DNA from: Microbacterium sp.
Lineage (GTDB): Bacteria > Actinomycetota > Actinomycetes > Actinomycetales > Microbacteriaceae
NCBI GenBank assembly: GCA_013823625.1
Contig: PNMM01000001.1
Coordinates: forward strand, 1,116,001 to 1,180,000
Direction: 5' to 3'
Length of the DNA stretch: 64,000 nucleotides
The notes under the pieces were generated by a model. It did no database searches and was not told the origin of the DNA. It saw nothing but the letters and a program-made list of their open reading frames with translations. The first letter of the stretch is position 1, and every line of letters starts with the position of its first letter. The translations under genes were made by a program, and so were the position numbers. Positions 1 to 7,999 of the stretch are shown in pieces.

Positions 1-1
1 C

Positions 2-640
2 ATGACGCGTACGTGGGGCTCGAAGCGGGCTGCGTCCGAGCGCGTCGCGAGCGGCGCATCGACGGGCGGGTCGTGGATGCTCGCTCTCTCGCCCCTCGTC
101 TTCTTGGGCTTCGCCGCTCTGGGCTGGTGGCTCACCGAAGGCGCCACACTCTCTACCTCGCCCTACGTCATTGGCGGACTCTCGGCCCTGGCAATTCTCT
201 GGCTGTTCGTCGGGGCGGTGTCGGACTACCGCCGCCTGGGCTCGCTCGGCCACGACCACCGGGCGTCGGTTGCCTGGGTGGTCGCCGGGCCGTTCTTCTA
301 CTTGCTCGTGCGGGCAATTCACGTGCACCGCACCCTGCGCACGGGCACGGCACCGACGTGGGTCTATGTGATTCTCTCGATCGCCGTCGGGGTGGGCGCG
401 GCCGCGTTGTCACTGTTCATCCCGCGCCAAGTGGGCGCGACCGAGTTGCGGGTCATCGAAACGCAGCTCACGTCAGACTTCTTGCAGCAAGGCCTCGATT
501 ATTCGGTGCTGTGCCCGACCGAAGCCCCCGGAGCCGTCGGCAGCTCGTTCTTTTGCACGGCCTACGACGGGGTCGACCCGGCGGCGATCATTCGCGTGAC
601 GTGGGTGGGTCTCGGCGAGTTCGACTACGCGATCGAGTAA
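2..640 (+). CDS. Small integral membrane protein with C-terminal DUF4333-like tail
   Basis: 212 residues if the ATG at base 2 is the start; the window edge hides any ribosome site, so the real start could lie further upstream. Hydrophobic segments at roughly residues 25-45, 55-73, 88-104 and 119-140 suggest four membrane passes. The C-terminal ~65 residues form a soluble segment with two cysteines (VLCPTEAP and SFFCTAYDG), which resembles the DUF4333 pattern of actinobacterial membrane and lipoproteins. No enzymatic motif is visible. The 3' end overlaps the convergent helicase gene by 16 bp. The function is unknown, and the DUF4333 link is by eye only. Confidence 0.6.
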   Translation: MTRTWGSKRAASERVASGASTGGSWMLALSPLVFLGFAALGWWLTEGATLSTSPYVIGGLSALAILWLFVGAVSDYRRLGSLGHDHRASVAWVVAGPFFYLLVRAIHVHRTLRTGTAPTWVYVILSIAVGVGAAALSLFIPRQVGATELRVIETQLTSDFLQQGLDYSVLCPTEAPGAVGSSFFCTAYDGVDPAAIIRVTWVGLGEFDYAIE

Positions 641-3600
641 AGGCTTGGGCCGGGCTCGGATTCGACGAGCCGCACGAATGCGCTGAGCTCAGCCACTCCG
701 TTCGGCGAGTGCGGCAAGTGGTCGATGAGCCCGGGCGAATAGACGAGGTAGGCCGCGAACTGCGCGCGCGAAATGGCGACGTTGAGCCGATTGCGCATGA
801 GCAGAAACTCCATGCCCCGCGGCACGTCGTGCGCACTCGAGGCAGTCATCGAGACGATCGCGATGACAGCCTCTTGGCCCTGAAACTTGTCGACCGTGCC
901 CACGCGCGTGCCGGTGAAACCCGCCGCATCGAGGCGCTCGCGGATCAGTTGCTGCTGCGCGTTGTAGGGCGTGACGACGATGATCTCGCGGTCGTCAAGC
1001 TCGCGCGTGGGGGCGTCAACCTGGTCGTTGCCGTACCACTCGCGGCCGATCAGGTCGCGCACGATCGCGACGACCCGCTCGGCTTCTTCGGCGCTTTCAG
1101 TTGCGTTGCCCTCGTGCTCGACGGGCACGGGGTGCAGGCCGGGGGCCACGCCCGCGAGCTCGCGCGTCGCCGCAATCCAGTGCGACCGCAGCTCGCCCTG
1201 ATACGACAGGTGCGAGACGTGTTCGGTGAGAGCGGGGTGCATGCGCCGCGTCTCGGCCAAGAAGTAGCCATACTCGGCGGGCAAGACGTCGTGGCCCGCG
1301 CTCAGGTAACCCAGCGCACTGCCGTCGATGGGTTCAGGATGCGCCCCCTGGCTCACTTGCGGCAGCTGCTGCGGGTCGCCGAGCAACAGCAAACGTTGCG
1401 CGCTCATTGACGCCGCGACGGTAGCCGCGAGCGAGAACTGTCCGGCTTCGTCGATGACGAGCAGGTCGAGGCTGCGGCGGTCGACGCGGCTGGGGTTCGA
1501 GAAATCCCACGCGGTTCCGCCGATGACGTAGCCACCGGGCTGGCCATCAGTGAAGTCGGGCAACTGCTCGGCGTGGCCGAGCACCGTGAACCGCGCGTGC
1601 GCGAGTTCGTCATCCGTCGCTCCCGTGCGTTTCGCCTTGCCCACGAGCGTGCCCGGCAAACCGGCGTCGACCACCTGGGCGAGCATGTGCTCGACCGTGC
1701 TGTGGCCTTGAGCAACCACGCCGATGCGCCAGCCCTCGCGCGCGAGCGCGGCGATGACGCGCGAGCCGAGGTAGGTCTTGCCCGTGCCAGGCGGGCCCTG
1801 CATGGCGAGGTACGAGTGGTCGAGGTCGCGCAAGCTCGCGACGACCGCGGTCACCCGGTCAGGTTCGCCGGTGCCGCCGAGCGGTACCTCGGCGAGGCGA
1901 CCCGAGCGCGTGACGGGCGGCACGCGACGCAGCAGGTCGGCGACGGGGTCGCGCGGCCACTCGGGCGCGGCCGCGACAAGCGTGGCGCCCCACTCTTCGA
2001 TCGCAGGCTTCTGCTGGCCAGCCGGTGGAGGAGCACTGGGTGTGAGCGCCACCGGGATGTCGCGATACGGCTCGACGCCTTTCGCGAGCGTTTCGCTGAT
2101 CGTCACGCCGTCGTCGTGAATGGCCTCGATCGTGACGCCCCGGGTTGCGCGCGCGAGCGGGTCACGACTCTGTAGCCCGAAGGGGCTCGGTTGGTCATAC
2201 AGCGCGAACGGTCCGCTCATGCCGCCAACGCTCGGGCGGCTGCCAGGGCTGTAGGTGCCCACGAGGCGCACGCGCCGCCGCAGCGAGCGTTGCTTGCCGG
2301 TCATGCCCCATTCGGTTTGCTCGTGGTGGGCATCCGCGTCGACCGTAAAGACATCGCGCGTGTCACTGACGTCAGCGAGCGGAGTGATGAGGCGGTCGAA
2401 GTGCTCCCACCAGAAGGTCTTGTGTTCGCGCCGGTGATAGTCGATCGCGGCGGCCGCGTAGGCATAGGCGCGCTGCTCGGGCGTGCGGTCGGGCTCGAGC
2501 GCGGGGCTGCCGTCGGGGTGGGCGGCGAGCTCGAGCAGGCGCTCGCGCAAGGGCGAGGGCTCGAGTTCGCGCGGCACCTCGGGCAGGTTTTCGTGATCGC
2601 CCGGCTGCACACCGTGGTCGACAGCGGTCTGCCGCAGCCACGCGGCGAGCTTGAGCGTGCTGACGCAGTCGATCTCGTTGTAGTCGGCAATGTCGGTGAG
2701 GATGCCCTGCGCCCCGGCCTCGTCGCCCGCAGCCCGCAGCCCCATCGCGCGCACGTATTCGGCCACCGAGTCGTCGCCACGCGCCACCGCCGCACCCTCC
2801 CGCGCGCCCGCGAAGTAGAGCGGCTCGAGGTACTTGATCGAATAGCTCGTCGTGCCCACGCGGAGCGATCTCTTCACGATCGGGTAGAGGTCGACGAGCA
2901 CGCCTGTGCGCAGCCAGCCGTCGATGGTGTCTTCGGCCAGGCCGTGCCGCGCGGCGAGGCTGCGCAGGTGCGTGCGCTCGTAGGCGGCGTAGTGGTAGAT
3001 GTGCAGCTCGGGATGCTCAGCTCGACGCCGTTCGACGTCGGCCACGAAGTCGAGCAAGGCCTGGCGCTCTTCGGCGAAACTGTGCGCCCAGTAGGCGGTG
3101 AACCGCTCCCCCGCGTCGACGAACCCGAACAAGTAGTCGAGGCCCCACTGCGCCGGATCTGTCTCGGTATAGAGCGGGTCGCCCTCGAAGTCGAAGAAGA
3201 TGTCGCCGGGGCTTGGGGCGGGCAGGGCGCCAAGGGCCGCGAGGTCGGTGTAGGAGACGGGCACGCTTGCGGAGGGCAACCCCGCGGCCTGGCTCTGCAA
3301 ACTCGCCTGCAGCGCGAGACCCTGCAGAGCAGCGGTTCCGATGCCGTCGACGGGCGCCGTGCGGGCCGCGAGCTGGGGCAGCGTCGTGATGCCGGCGGCG
3401 GCGAGCCGCGTCCACTGCGTGCCCGTGAGCCCGGCAACTTGCCACACGTCGTTCGTGCGGGCGATCTCGTGAGCGCACCAGGCGCAGGTTCCGCAGAACG
3501 TGACGTGGGCATCCCGCCACGCGATTTCGGTGGATGCCGCCCAGCGGTCGCGCATCAGCCGATGCAGGCGGGCGCGGCGCACGCGCAGCACGGGGGCGAT

Positions 3601-4200
3601 GTCGGCGATGCGGTGACTGCTCGTGGTGTGGTCGCCCAGGATGAGGTCGACGGTGTCGTCGGTGGCGATACCCAGGCGCGTGAGTTGCTCGACGTAAGCC
3701 GCGAGTTGGAAGAGCGCCGTGACTTTGGCACGACGTGCGAGCTTGCTGTCTTGCACGCGGTAGCGGCCGTCGGGCTGCCGCACGAGAAAGTCGGCGTAGC
3801 CGTTGAACGCGATTGTGAGGTCGTCGGGGGCGGCGGCCGGGTCGCGCTCGAGGTCGATGAAGGTGGCCTGCACGACCACGTCGGTGCCCGCAGCGAGAGC
3901 GGCGAGCGTTTCGGCCTGGCGCTCGGCGAGGGCGTCGAGGTCGCGCGCGTTGCCGGGCCGGGCGATTTCGAGCACCGTGCCTGTCTGGCGATAGCGCTCG
4001 ATGATGCGCCCCTCGTGCACGAGACCCAGGCCCGCCGTGCGCTCGAGCATGACGTCAATGGGTTGCTCGATCGCCTCGGTGCGGCCGAAGAGCACGTCGA
4101 GGTCGCGCGCATAGCCAAACTCGCACTGCGAGGCGCGCGTGAGGTCGCTCGCCGACGTGACCAGCACGGGGCTGGCGTAACCCTCACGCAGCAAGAACAT
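625..4200 (-). CDS. TM0106-family RecB-like nuclease fused to superfamily 1 (DNA2/NAM7-type) helicase
   Basis: 1191 residues. The N-terminal third looks like a PD-(D/E)XK nuclease of the TM0106 RecB-like family: an acidic residue in FNGYADFLVR is followed by VQDSKLARRAK, and a Cys cluster (CGTCAWC) near residue 240 could bind metal. The middle carries a ribonuclease-H-like DEDD module opening with IFFDFEGDP. The C-terminal ~400 residues are an SF1 helicase with Walker A GPPGTGKTY, Walker B LLVIDEAGQF, motif III LLLGDPQQLPQV, then VDKFQGQEAV and NVAISRAQ. The expected role is nucleic-acid unwinding coupled to cleavage, in DNA repair or possibly defence; the pathway is not established. An ATG start with GAGAGGGG upstream fits. 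It appears monocistronic. Confidence 0.88.
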   Translation of the reverse strand: MFLLREGYASPVLVTSASDLTRASQCEFGYARDLDVLFGRTEAIEQPIDVMLERTAGLGLVHEGRIIERYRQTGTVLEIARPGNARDLDALAERQAETLAALAAGTDVVVQATFIDLERDPAAAPDDLTIAFNGYADFLVRQPDGRYRVQDSKLARRAKVTALFQLAAYVEQLTRLGIATDDTVDLILGDHTTSSHRIADIAPVLRVRRARLHRLMRDRWAASTEIAWRDAHVTFCGTCAWCAHEIARTNDVWQVAGLTGTQWTRLAAAGITTLPQLAARTAPVDGIGTAALQGLALQASLQSQAAGLPSASVPVSYTDLAALGALPAPSPGDIFFDFEGDPLYTETDPAQWGLDYLFGFVDAGERFTAYWAHSFAEERQALLDFVADVERRRAEHPELHIYHYAAYERTHLRSLAARHGLAEDTIDGWLRTGVLVDLYPIVKRSLRVGTTSYSIKYLEPLYFAGAREGAAVARGDDSVAEYVRAMGLRAAGDEAGAQGILTDIADYNEIDCVSTLKLAAWLRQTAVDHGVQPGDHENLPEVPRELEPSPLRERLLELAAHPDGSPALEPDRTPEQRAYAYAAAAIDYHRREHKTFWWEHFDRLITPLADVSDTRDVFTVDADAHHEQTEWGMTGKQRSLRRRVRLVGTYSPGSRPSVGGMSGPFALYDQPSPFGLQSRDPLARATRGVTIEAIHDDGVTISETLAKGVEPYRDIPVALTPSAPPPAGQQKPAIEEWGATLVAAAPEWPRDPVADLLRRVPPVTRSGRLAEVPLGGTGEPDRVTAVVASLRDLDHSYLAMQGPPGTGKTYLGSRVIAALAREGWRIGVVAQGHSTVEHMLAQVVDAGLPGTLVGKAKRTGATDDELAHARFTVLGHAEQLPDFTDGQPGGYVIGGTAWDFSNPSRVDRRSLDLLVIDEAGQFSLAATVAASMSAQRLLLLGDPQQLPQVSQGAHPEPIDGSALGYLSAGHDVLPAEYGYFLAETRRMHPALTEHVSHLSYQGELRSHWIAATRELAGVAPGLHPVPVEHEGNATESAEEAERVVAIVRDLIGREWYGNDQVDAPTRELDDREIIVVTPYNAQQQLIRERLDAAGFTGTRVGTVDKFQGQEAVIAIVSMTASSAHDVPRGMEFLLMRNRLNVAISRAQFAAYLVYSPGLIDHLPHSPNGVAELSAFVRLVESEPGPSLYSIA

Positions 4201-4227
4201 GCGGCCCCTCTCGTCGGCAACGTTCTC

Positions 4228-4233
4228 AGACTA
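4228..4233 (-). promoter_or_regulatory. Probable -10 element of the nuclease-helicase gene
   Basis: Read on the minus strand this is TAGTCT, matching the actinobacterial TANNNT -10, about 28 bp before the ATG at 4200. The leader would contain the GAGAGGGG Shine-Dalgarno. No clear -35 is visible. Confidence 0.4.
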
Positions 4234-4341
4234 GGAGCACGCACTGACCTTCACGTGCTGGCGCGCAACCCCTAGACGCGAGCGGCGCGCAGGAGTTGAC
4301 TGGCCCGCACCACCCACCATCACACCGAAGTGGAGAACCTC

Positions 4342-4551
4342 ATGGCTACATCCGTTGCCCGCATCACCACGATCACCGCTCGCTCAGAGAAAAGCTTCGA
4401 AGACGCCGTGCGCGTCGGCGTCGAGCGTGCCAACAGCACACTGCGCAACGTCAGCGGCGCGTGGATCAAAGAGCAGAAGCTGCACATCGTCGACGGCAAG
4501 GTCGGGGCCTACCAGGTGACGATGGAGGTCACCTTCGTTCTCGACGACTAA
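4342..4551 (+). CDS. Dodecin family flavin-binding protein
   Basis: 69 residues, the usual size of dodecins, which form hollow dodecamers that bind and buffer flavins such as FMN/riboflavin in the cytosol. The sequence has the family layout: a first strand (VARITTITARS), one helix (SFEDAVRVGVERAN), then two strands with the flavin-stacking tryptophan in SGAWIKEQ and a final VTMEVTFVL. An in-frame GTG exists 12 bp upstream, but GGAGAA lies just before the ATG at 4342, so the ATG is preferred. It is transcribed alone, divergent from the helicase, and ends in a shared hairpin with the convergent toxin gene. Confidence 0.88.
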   Translation: MATSVARITTITARSEKSFEDAVRVGVERANSTLRNVSGAWIKEQKLHIVDGKVGAYQVTMEVTFVLDD

Positions 4552-4570
4552 CCGTCGGTCTCGGGATGCT

Positions 4571-4612
4571 CGGCGCGTGCTGCCCTCTGCACTAGAGCTG
4601 CAGCACGCGCCG
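4571..4612. terminator. Perfect 13-bp hairpin between convergent dodecin and MazF genes
   Basis: Bases 4571-4583 and 4600-4612 are exact reverse complements; the 16-nt loop contains a further CTCT/AGAG pairing and the stop codon of the toxin gene. There is no U-tract on either side. Its place between two convergent genes suggests a bidirectional terminator or mRNA 3'-end stabiliser. Confidence 0.6.
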
Positions 4613-4936
4613 CAGCCCAGCGTCGACGTCGCGCATGAAGGTCGGAGGCACCGAGCCCACGGGCTCGCCAAGGGACTCACGGTCCAGGGTCTGCAATTCG
4701 TGAGCGATGACGACGGAGTCTTTTGCGAGTCCACTCGCGCTCGCCGGCACAAAGACGTTGCCAGCAACCATTGCCCGCCTGGTCGCAGACGTCATCGTTG
4801 CCACGATGACAGTGCCGAGCGAAGAATGTGTGTAGTGATTAGCCTGCACAACGACGACAGGGCGACGCTTTGCGGGACTCCTATTCACGATCGGGCCGAA
4901 GTCTGCCCAACAGATGTCCCCGCGTGAGATCACCAC
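4592..4936 (-). CDS. mazF: MazF/PemK-family endoribonuclease toxin
   Basis: 114 residues, the expected length for this SH3-like barrel family of sequence-specific mRNA interferases. The N-terminus has the hallmark RGDICWADFGP, followed by KRRPVVVVQ and the strand VIVATMTSAT. The start is GTG, either at 4936 or one codon later; both overlap the antitoxin stop, giving translational coupling with the partner gene upstream. The pair is transcribed from the antitoxin promoter. The target sequence cannot be predicted from this. The family call is strong; that it is an active toxin is inference. Confidence 0.85.
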   Translation of the reverse strand: MVISRGDICWADFGPIVNRSPAKRRPVVVVQANHYTHSSLGTVIVATMTSATRRAMVAGNVFVPASASGLAKDSVVIAHELQTLDRESLGEPVGSVPPTFMRDVDAGLRRVLQL

Positions 4937-5205
4937 TCCTCCCCGTCAGTCAACTGCTCGATCCGGCGCAATGCGTATGCGTTGAGTTCGGCTCTTTCGC
5001 GGTCCATCTCGGCGCGTACTGCTGGGTCTGCTCGAACGACAGCGAGGGCGGCGTCTATCTCAGCGGTCAGCGACTCGCCGTCGAGTTTCTCCAAGTACAG
5101 GCGGGCAGCACTCGAGTAGAACTCCGACCGGCTGATCCCTAGTTCGCGCACTCGCATCTCGACGCGCTCGAAGAGCTCGTCCGGTACAGAGATGGCTGTC
5201 TTCAT
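4930..5205 (-). CDS. mazE: MazE-like ribbon-helix-helix antitoxin
   Basis: 91 residues. The N-terminal ~45 residues form a ribbon-helix-helix DNA-binding fold (MKTAISVPDELFERVEMRV, then a helix containing SRSEFYSSAARLYL). The acidic C-terminal half is the likely toxin-neutralising tail. The ATG at 5205 was chosen over longer in-frame options because a perfect TATACT -10 sits exactly 6 bp upstream, which predicts leaderless translation. It overlaps the downstream toxin gene by a few bases. Antitoxins of this type usually repress their own promoter; a palindrome overlapping the -35 region fits that. Confidence 0.85.
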   Translation of the reverse strand: MKTAISVPDELFERVEMRVRELGISRSEFYSSAARLYLEKLDGESLTAEIDAALAVVRADPAVRAEMDRERAELNAYALRRIEQLTDGEEW

Positions 5206-5211
5206 GGACCG

Positions 5212-5240
5212 AGTATAACCCGGTATGACTTGCGAAGTCA
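5212..5240 (-). promoter_or_regulatory. mazEF promoter with overlapping palindromic operator candidate
   Basis: Minus-strand TATACT (5212-5217) is a consensus -10 six bases from the antitoxin ATG. Seventeen bases further upstream, the region occupied by the -35 is part of the palindrome TGACTT-N3-AAGTCA (5226-5240). The likely reading is MazE or MazEF autorepression, but binding is inferred. Confidence 0.55.
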
Positions 5241-5690
5241 TCACGCTCCGATCTCGAGGGTCGGCGCAGGTGCGAGGTGCTCGCGCACCCCGCGGGTGTG
5301 GCTGATGAGAACCGAGCGCAGGCGCACGGCGGCGCGGTCGGCGGCGGTGGATGCGGCGAGCATCCACTCGCGATCGAGACGACCGGGGTCGGGGCCGCCG
5401 CGGCGTTCGAGCGCAATGATGAGGTCGCGCGCGCCCAATCGTTGCGCGACCCCGTCGATCACGGTGAACAGCGTGTCGGCGGCATCGGCCGGCGCGCGCC
5501 GCGGCAGGTCGGCGCACGGCATCGCGAGCCCGGCGAATCCGTACTCGTGCGGCGGAAAGAAGAACCACAGCTGCCAGCGAATCGCCGGCCCGAGCGCCGC
5601 CGCCAGTTGCGCCTCGGGAGTCGCGAGGTCATCGGCGGTGACGGGGCGCGTGATGGTGCGCTGGTAGGTGCGAAAGGATCCGATGGTCAT
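5241..5690 (-). CDS. Hypothetical protein, uncharacterised
   Basis: 149 residues from the ATG at 5690, which I prefer because longer in-frame starts would run into the divergent protease gene and its promoter. No signal peptide or membrane segment is seen. The sequence is a mixed alpha/beta soluble protein with a conserved-looking aromatic stretch (WQLWFFFPPHEYGFAG) and a following CADLPRR; I do not recognise the family. Coding bias matches neighbours, and it ends directly beside the mazEF operator. It could be an actinobacterial orphan family. Confidence 0.55.
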   Translation of the reverse strand: MTIGSFRTYQRTITRPVTADDLATPEAQLAAALGPAIRWQLWFFFPPHEYGFAGLAMPCADLPRRAPADAADTLFTVIDGVAQRLGARDLIIALERRGGPDPGRLDREWMLAASTAADRAAVRLRSVLISHTRGVREHLAPAPTLEIGA

Positions 5691-5790
5691 GCGGGGCAGG
5701 ATGCCCGCTCGGAGCGCGCTACCTGAGCCGCTCCCCCGCCGCGGTGCACCCCGCGCCGCCCCGCGCAGCGGTGGAGGAGACCGCGCGAGG

Positions 5791-5796
5791 TAGATT
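5791..5796 (+). promoter_or_regulatory. -10 element of the M48 protease gene (leaderless)
   Basis: TAGATT lies exactly 6 bp before the ATG at 5803, with no Shine-Dalgarno in between, so transcription probably starts at or next to the start codon. Confidence 0.5.
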
Positions 5797-5802
5797 CGCC
5801 CC

Positions 5803-6714
5803 ATGTACCGGCAGATTGCGCGCAACAAGCGGTGGAGCATCCTGCTCATCGCGCTGTTTTGCGTTGCGGTGATCGGGCTTGGGGTCTTGAGCGCGTGGGT
5901 GGTCGGCGAAGTGTGGCCGTTCTGGCTGCTGCTGATCTTCTGCCCGCTCTACGTGTGGTGGGCGCTCAGCTCGGCCACGACGTCGGCCGCGAACACCGCC
6001 GGGTGGGCGGCGACGGATGCCGAGCAGCAACCGCGGCTGCATCGCGTGGTGGAGACGACGGCGTTGCGAGCGGGCATCCCGATGCCGAAGGTCGGCGTCA
6101 TCAATGACCCCGCACCCAACGCCTTCGCGGCCTCGCTGAGCCCCAAGAACGCCGTGATCGGTGTCACCACCGGAGCGCTTGAGCTGCTCGACGACACCGA
6201 GCTCGAAGCCGTGGTTGCGCACGAAATCGCGCACATCGTCAACCACGACGGCCGTGTGACCCTCACGACGTTTGCGCTCGTCGGCTCGATCGCGTCGGTA
6301 GCCGGCATTCTGCTCGTGCTCGGGTGGGGGTTGCTGCGGTCGGTGCTATCAGAGTTCAAGTTTGGCTTGGGCCTCATTATGGGGATGCTCGGCATACTGA
6401 TGATCGTCATCGGCACCGCCTTCGCGGCCGTGGCCTTTGTGCTCGGCCCGCTCATCAGTGCGGCCGTCTCGCGCCGCCGCGAGTTTCTTGCTGACGCGAG
6501 CGGCGTCGAGCTCACGCGGTTTCCGGATGGGCTCATTCGCGCGCTCGAGAAGATTCACGCGCAGCCGAACACCGTAAAGGCCGCATCGTTCGAAGTGCGC
6601 GGGCTGTTCTTCGTCAACACCATCGGCGAGGGGGTGCTCGCCCAGTGGCTCGGTTCTCATCCGCCCGTCGCCGAGCGGGTTGAGCGCCTGCAGCTCATGG
6701 GGCGCAGCTTCTAG
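5803..6714 (+). CDS. htpX: M48 family membrane zinc metalloprotease, HtpX-like
   Basis: 303 residues. Two hydrophobic segments (about residues 13-35 and 37-55) are followed by the zinc-binding HExxH helix in VVAHEIAHIVNHDGR, and two further membrane segments (about 160-185 and 195-220). Downstream RRREFLADASGVELT carries the third zinc ligand (Glu) of HtpX-type enzymes, and the C-terminus has HPPVAERVERL, also typical. HtpX acts in membrane-protein quality control by cleaving misfolded membrane proteins at the cytoplasmic face. It is a single gene, apparently leaderless from TAGATT. The family call is secure, whereas the symbol is by similarity of architecture. Confidence 0.85.
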   Translation: MYRQIARNKRWSILLIALFCVAVIGLGVLSAWVVGEVWPFWLLLIFCPLYVWWALSSATTSAANTAGWAATDAEQQPRLHRVVETTALRAGIPMPKVGVINDPAPNAFAASLSPKNAVIGVTTGALELLDDTELEAVVAHEIAHIVNHDGRVTLTTFALVGSIASVAGILLVLGWGLLRSVLSEFKFGLGLIMGMLGILMIVIGTAFAAVAFVLGPLISAAVSRRREFLADASGVELTRFPDGLIRALEKIHAQPNTVKAASFEVRGLFFVNTIGEGVLAQWLGSHPPVAERVERLQLMGRSF

Positions 6715-6785
6715 GGCGAATCTCGTGGTGGCGCGAAATGCGCCCCTGTGTCAACCTCAAACGTCCTCCCAAACGTCGAAAGGTC

Positions 6786-7904
6786 ATGACCATGAATTCA
6801 CCCTCTTGGAGTGCCCTCGCCGTTGTCGCTGGCGCCACCCTGCTTGTGCTCACGGGCTGCACCCCACCCGCGCCGACTCCCGTCGCGTCGCCGACCGCCG
6901 AGTCGGCCTCGCCCACCCCCACGCCGACGGAGGAGGTGGTGAGCGCCCCCGCTCCGCGCATCGACCTCACGTGTGACCAGCTCGCCGCGGCGCTGCCCCT
7001 CGCGGCCACGTTCTCAACCCCGGTGTCGTCGGTCTCGCGAGCGCAGACGGAGTATGGCGCGCATCCGTCTCGGCCAGAAGAGTACGTCGTGCGCAGCGCC
7101 GGCGGCCTCGTGTGCGAGTTCAGCAACGGTGCGCCGCAGAGCCGCGTGCGCGGCGGCAACCCCGCCTACACGGGTGTGCGCGTGCTCGTGCTGCCCGAGC
7201 CGGGTGCCCAGTGGGATGCCTATGTTGACTACTACGGCGCCGCCGCAGCGGGCACGCCGTCGTGCTTCACCTCGTCAGGCCGAGCCGCGTGCCAGCTCGA
7301 TGCCCTGGTCTCGAACCGCTGGGTCGACGTGGCCCTCGACGGGGCCGTCACCGAGGCCGCCGGAGCCGCACTCGCGAACGCCGTCGCCGCCGCGGTGACG
7401 GGTGCCGGTGCGGGCGCCGCCGTGTGGACTCCTCCGGCCGACACCCTCCCCCTGCCCGACGACTGCGGCGCCTACATCAGCGGCGCGAGCCTGCAGGCCA
7501 TCACGGGCGTGACCGTGCCCGTCGAGTCGATTTCCCGCTATGGCGGCGGCTGGAGCCTCTGGGCCGGCGCCGAAGTCATCGACGACTCTCCCTCGTGCTT
7601 CCTTGCCTTTCTGGATGCTGATGCCGGCATCGGCAGCCTCGACGTGCTGCGCGGAGGCGAATGGGCGTGGGCCGAGGCCCAGCCGATCGTCGGCTCGACG
7701 GCCATCACCGTGGCCGGACTCGGTGCCGATGACGAGGCCTGGATTCGCTGCGGAGCCGGTGACGCCTGGTGCGTCGTCGACATGGTGATCGGCGGCACCT
7801 GGGTCGAGCTCTACCTCTGGGAAGACGACTTTGGCGGAGCCTTCGACCAGCGCGCGGCGGCCCAAGCCATCGCCGCCGAGGTCGTCGCGAACGTTCTGCC
7901 GTAG
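6786..7904 (+). CDS. Secreted lipoprotein, first of a tandem paralogous pair
   Basis: 372 residues from the ATG at 6786, which follows GAAAGG. A signal peptide ends in the lipobox LVLTGC, predicting lipid anchoring outside the membrane. A Pro/Thr/Ser linker (about residues 25-55) leads to two similar halves, each with a Leu/Asp/Cys motif (IDLTCDQL, LPLPDDCGAYI) and later paired cysteines (LVCEFSNG, IRCGAGDAWCVVD) that may form disulfides. The next gene is a paralog of exactly the same length with matching motifs throughout. I do not recognise a characterised family; it may be a surface or binding lipoprotein. The in-frame extension upstream to 6738 lacks a signal-peptide shape and is rejected. 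Confidence 0.75.
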   Translation: MTMNSPSWSALAVVAGATLLVLTGCTPPAPTPVASPTAESASPTPTPTEEVVSAPAPRIDLTCDQLAAALPLAATFSTPVSSVSRAQTEYGAHPSRPEEYVVRSAGGLVCEFSNGAPQSRVRGGNPAYTGVRVLVLPEPGAQWDAYVDYYGAAAAGTPSCFTSSGRAACQLDALVSNRWVDVALDGAVTEAAGAALANAVAAAVTGAGAGAAVWTPPADTLPLPDDCGAYISGASLQAITGVTVPVESISRYGGGWSLWAGAEVIDDSPSCFLAFLDADAGIGSLDVLRGGEWAWAEAQPIVGSTAITVAGLGADDEAWIRCGAGDAWCVVDMVIGGTWVELYLWEDDFGGAFDQRAAAQAIAAEVVANVLP

Positions 7905-7910
7905 GTGAGC

Positions 7911-7954
7911 GCGGGCGGCGCGCGCTAGGGGAAACCCCCCGTGGCGCCGCCCGC
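7911..7954. repeat. Perfect 11-bp GC-rich hairpin between paralogous lipoprotein genes
   Basis: Bases 7911-7921 and 7944-7954 are exact reverse complements around a 22-nt loop. It lies just after the first lipoprotein stop. There is no U-tract; it could be a terminator or transcript-stability element that makes the two genes separately expressed. Confidence 0.5.
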
Positions 7955-7999
7955 CGCCTGCGTGCCACGCTGAGCCAGACTCAGCCGGCACGGAGGACC

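Noticed and set aside
2191-4275. Long plus-strand open frame of 694 codons opposite the helicase gene
   Set aside because: It is antisense to conserved helicase and nuclease motifs and has no domain of its own; a codon-bias shadow in GC-rich DNA.
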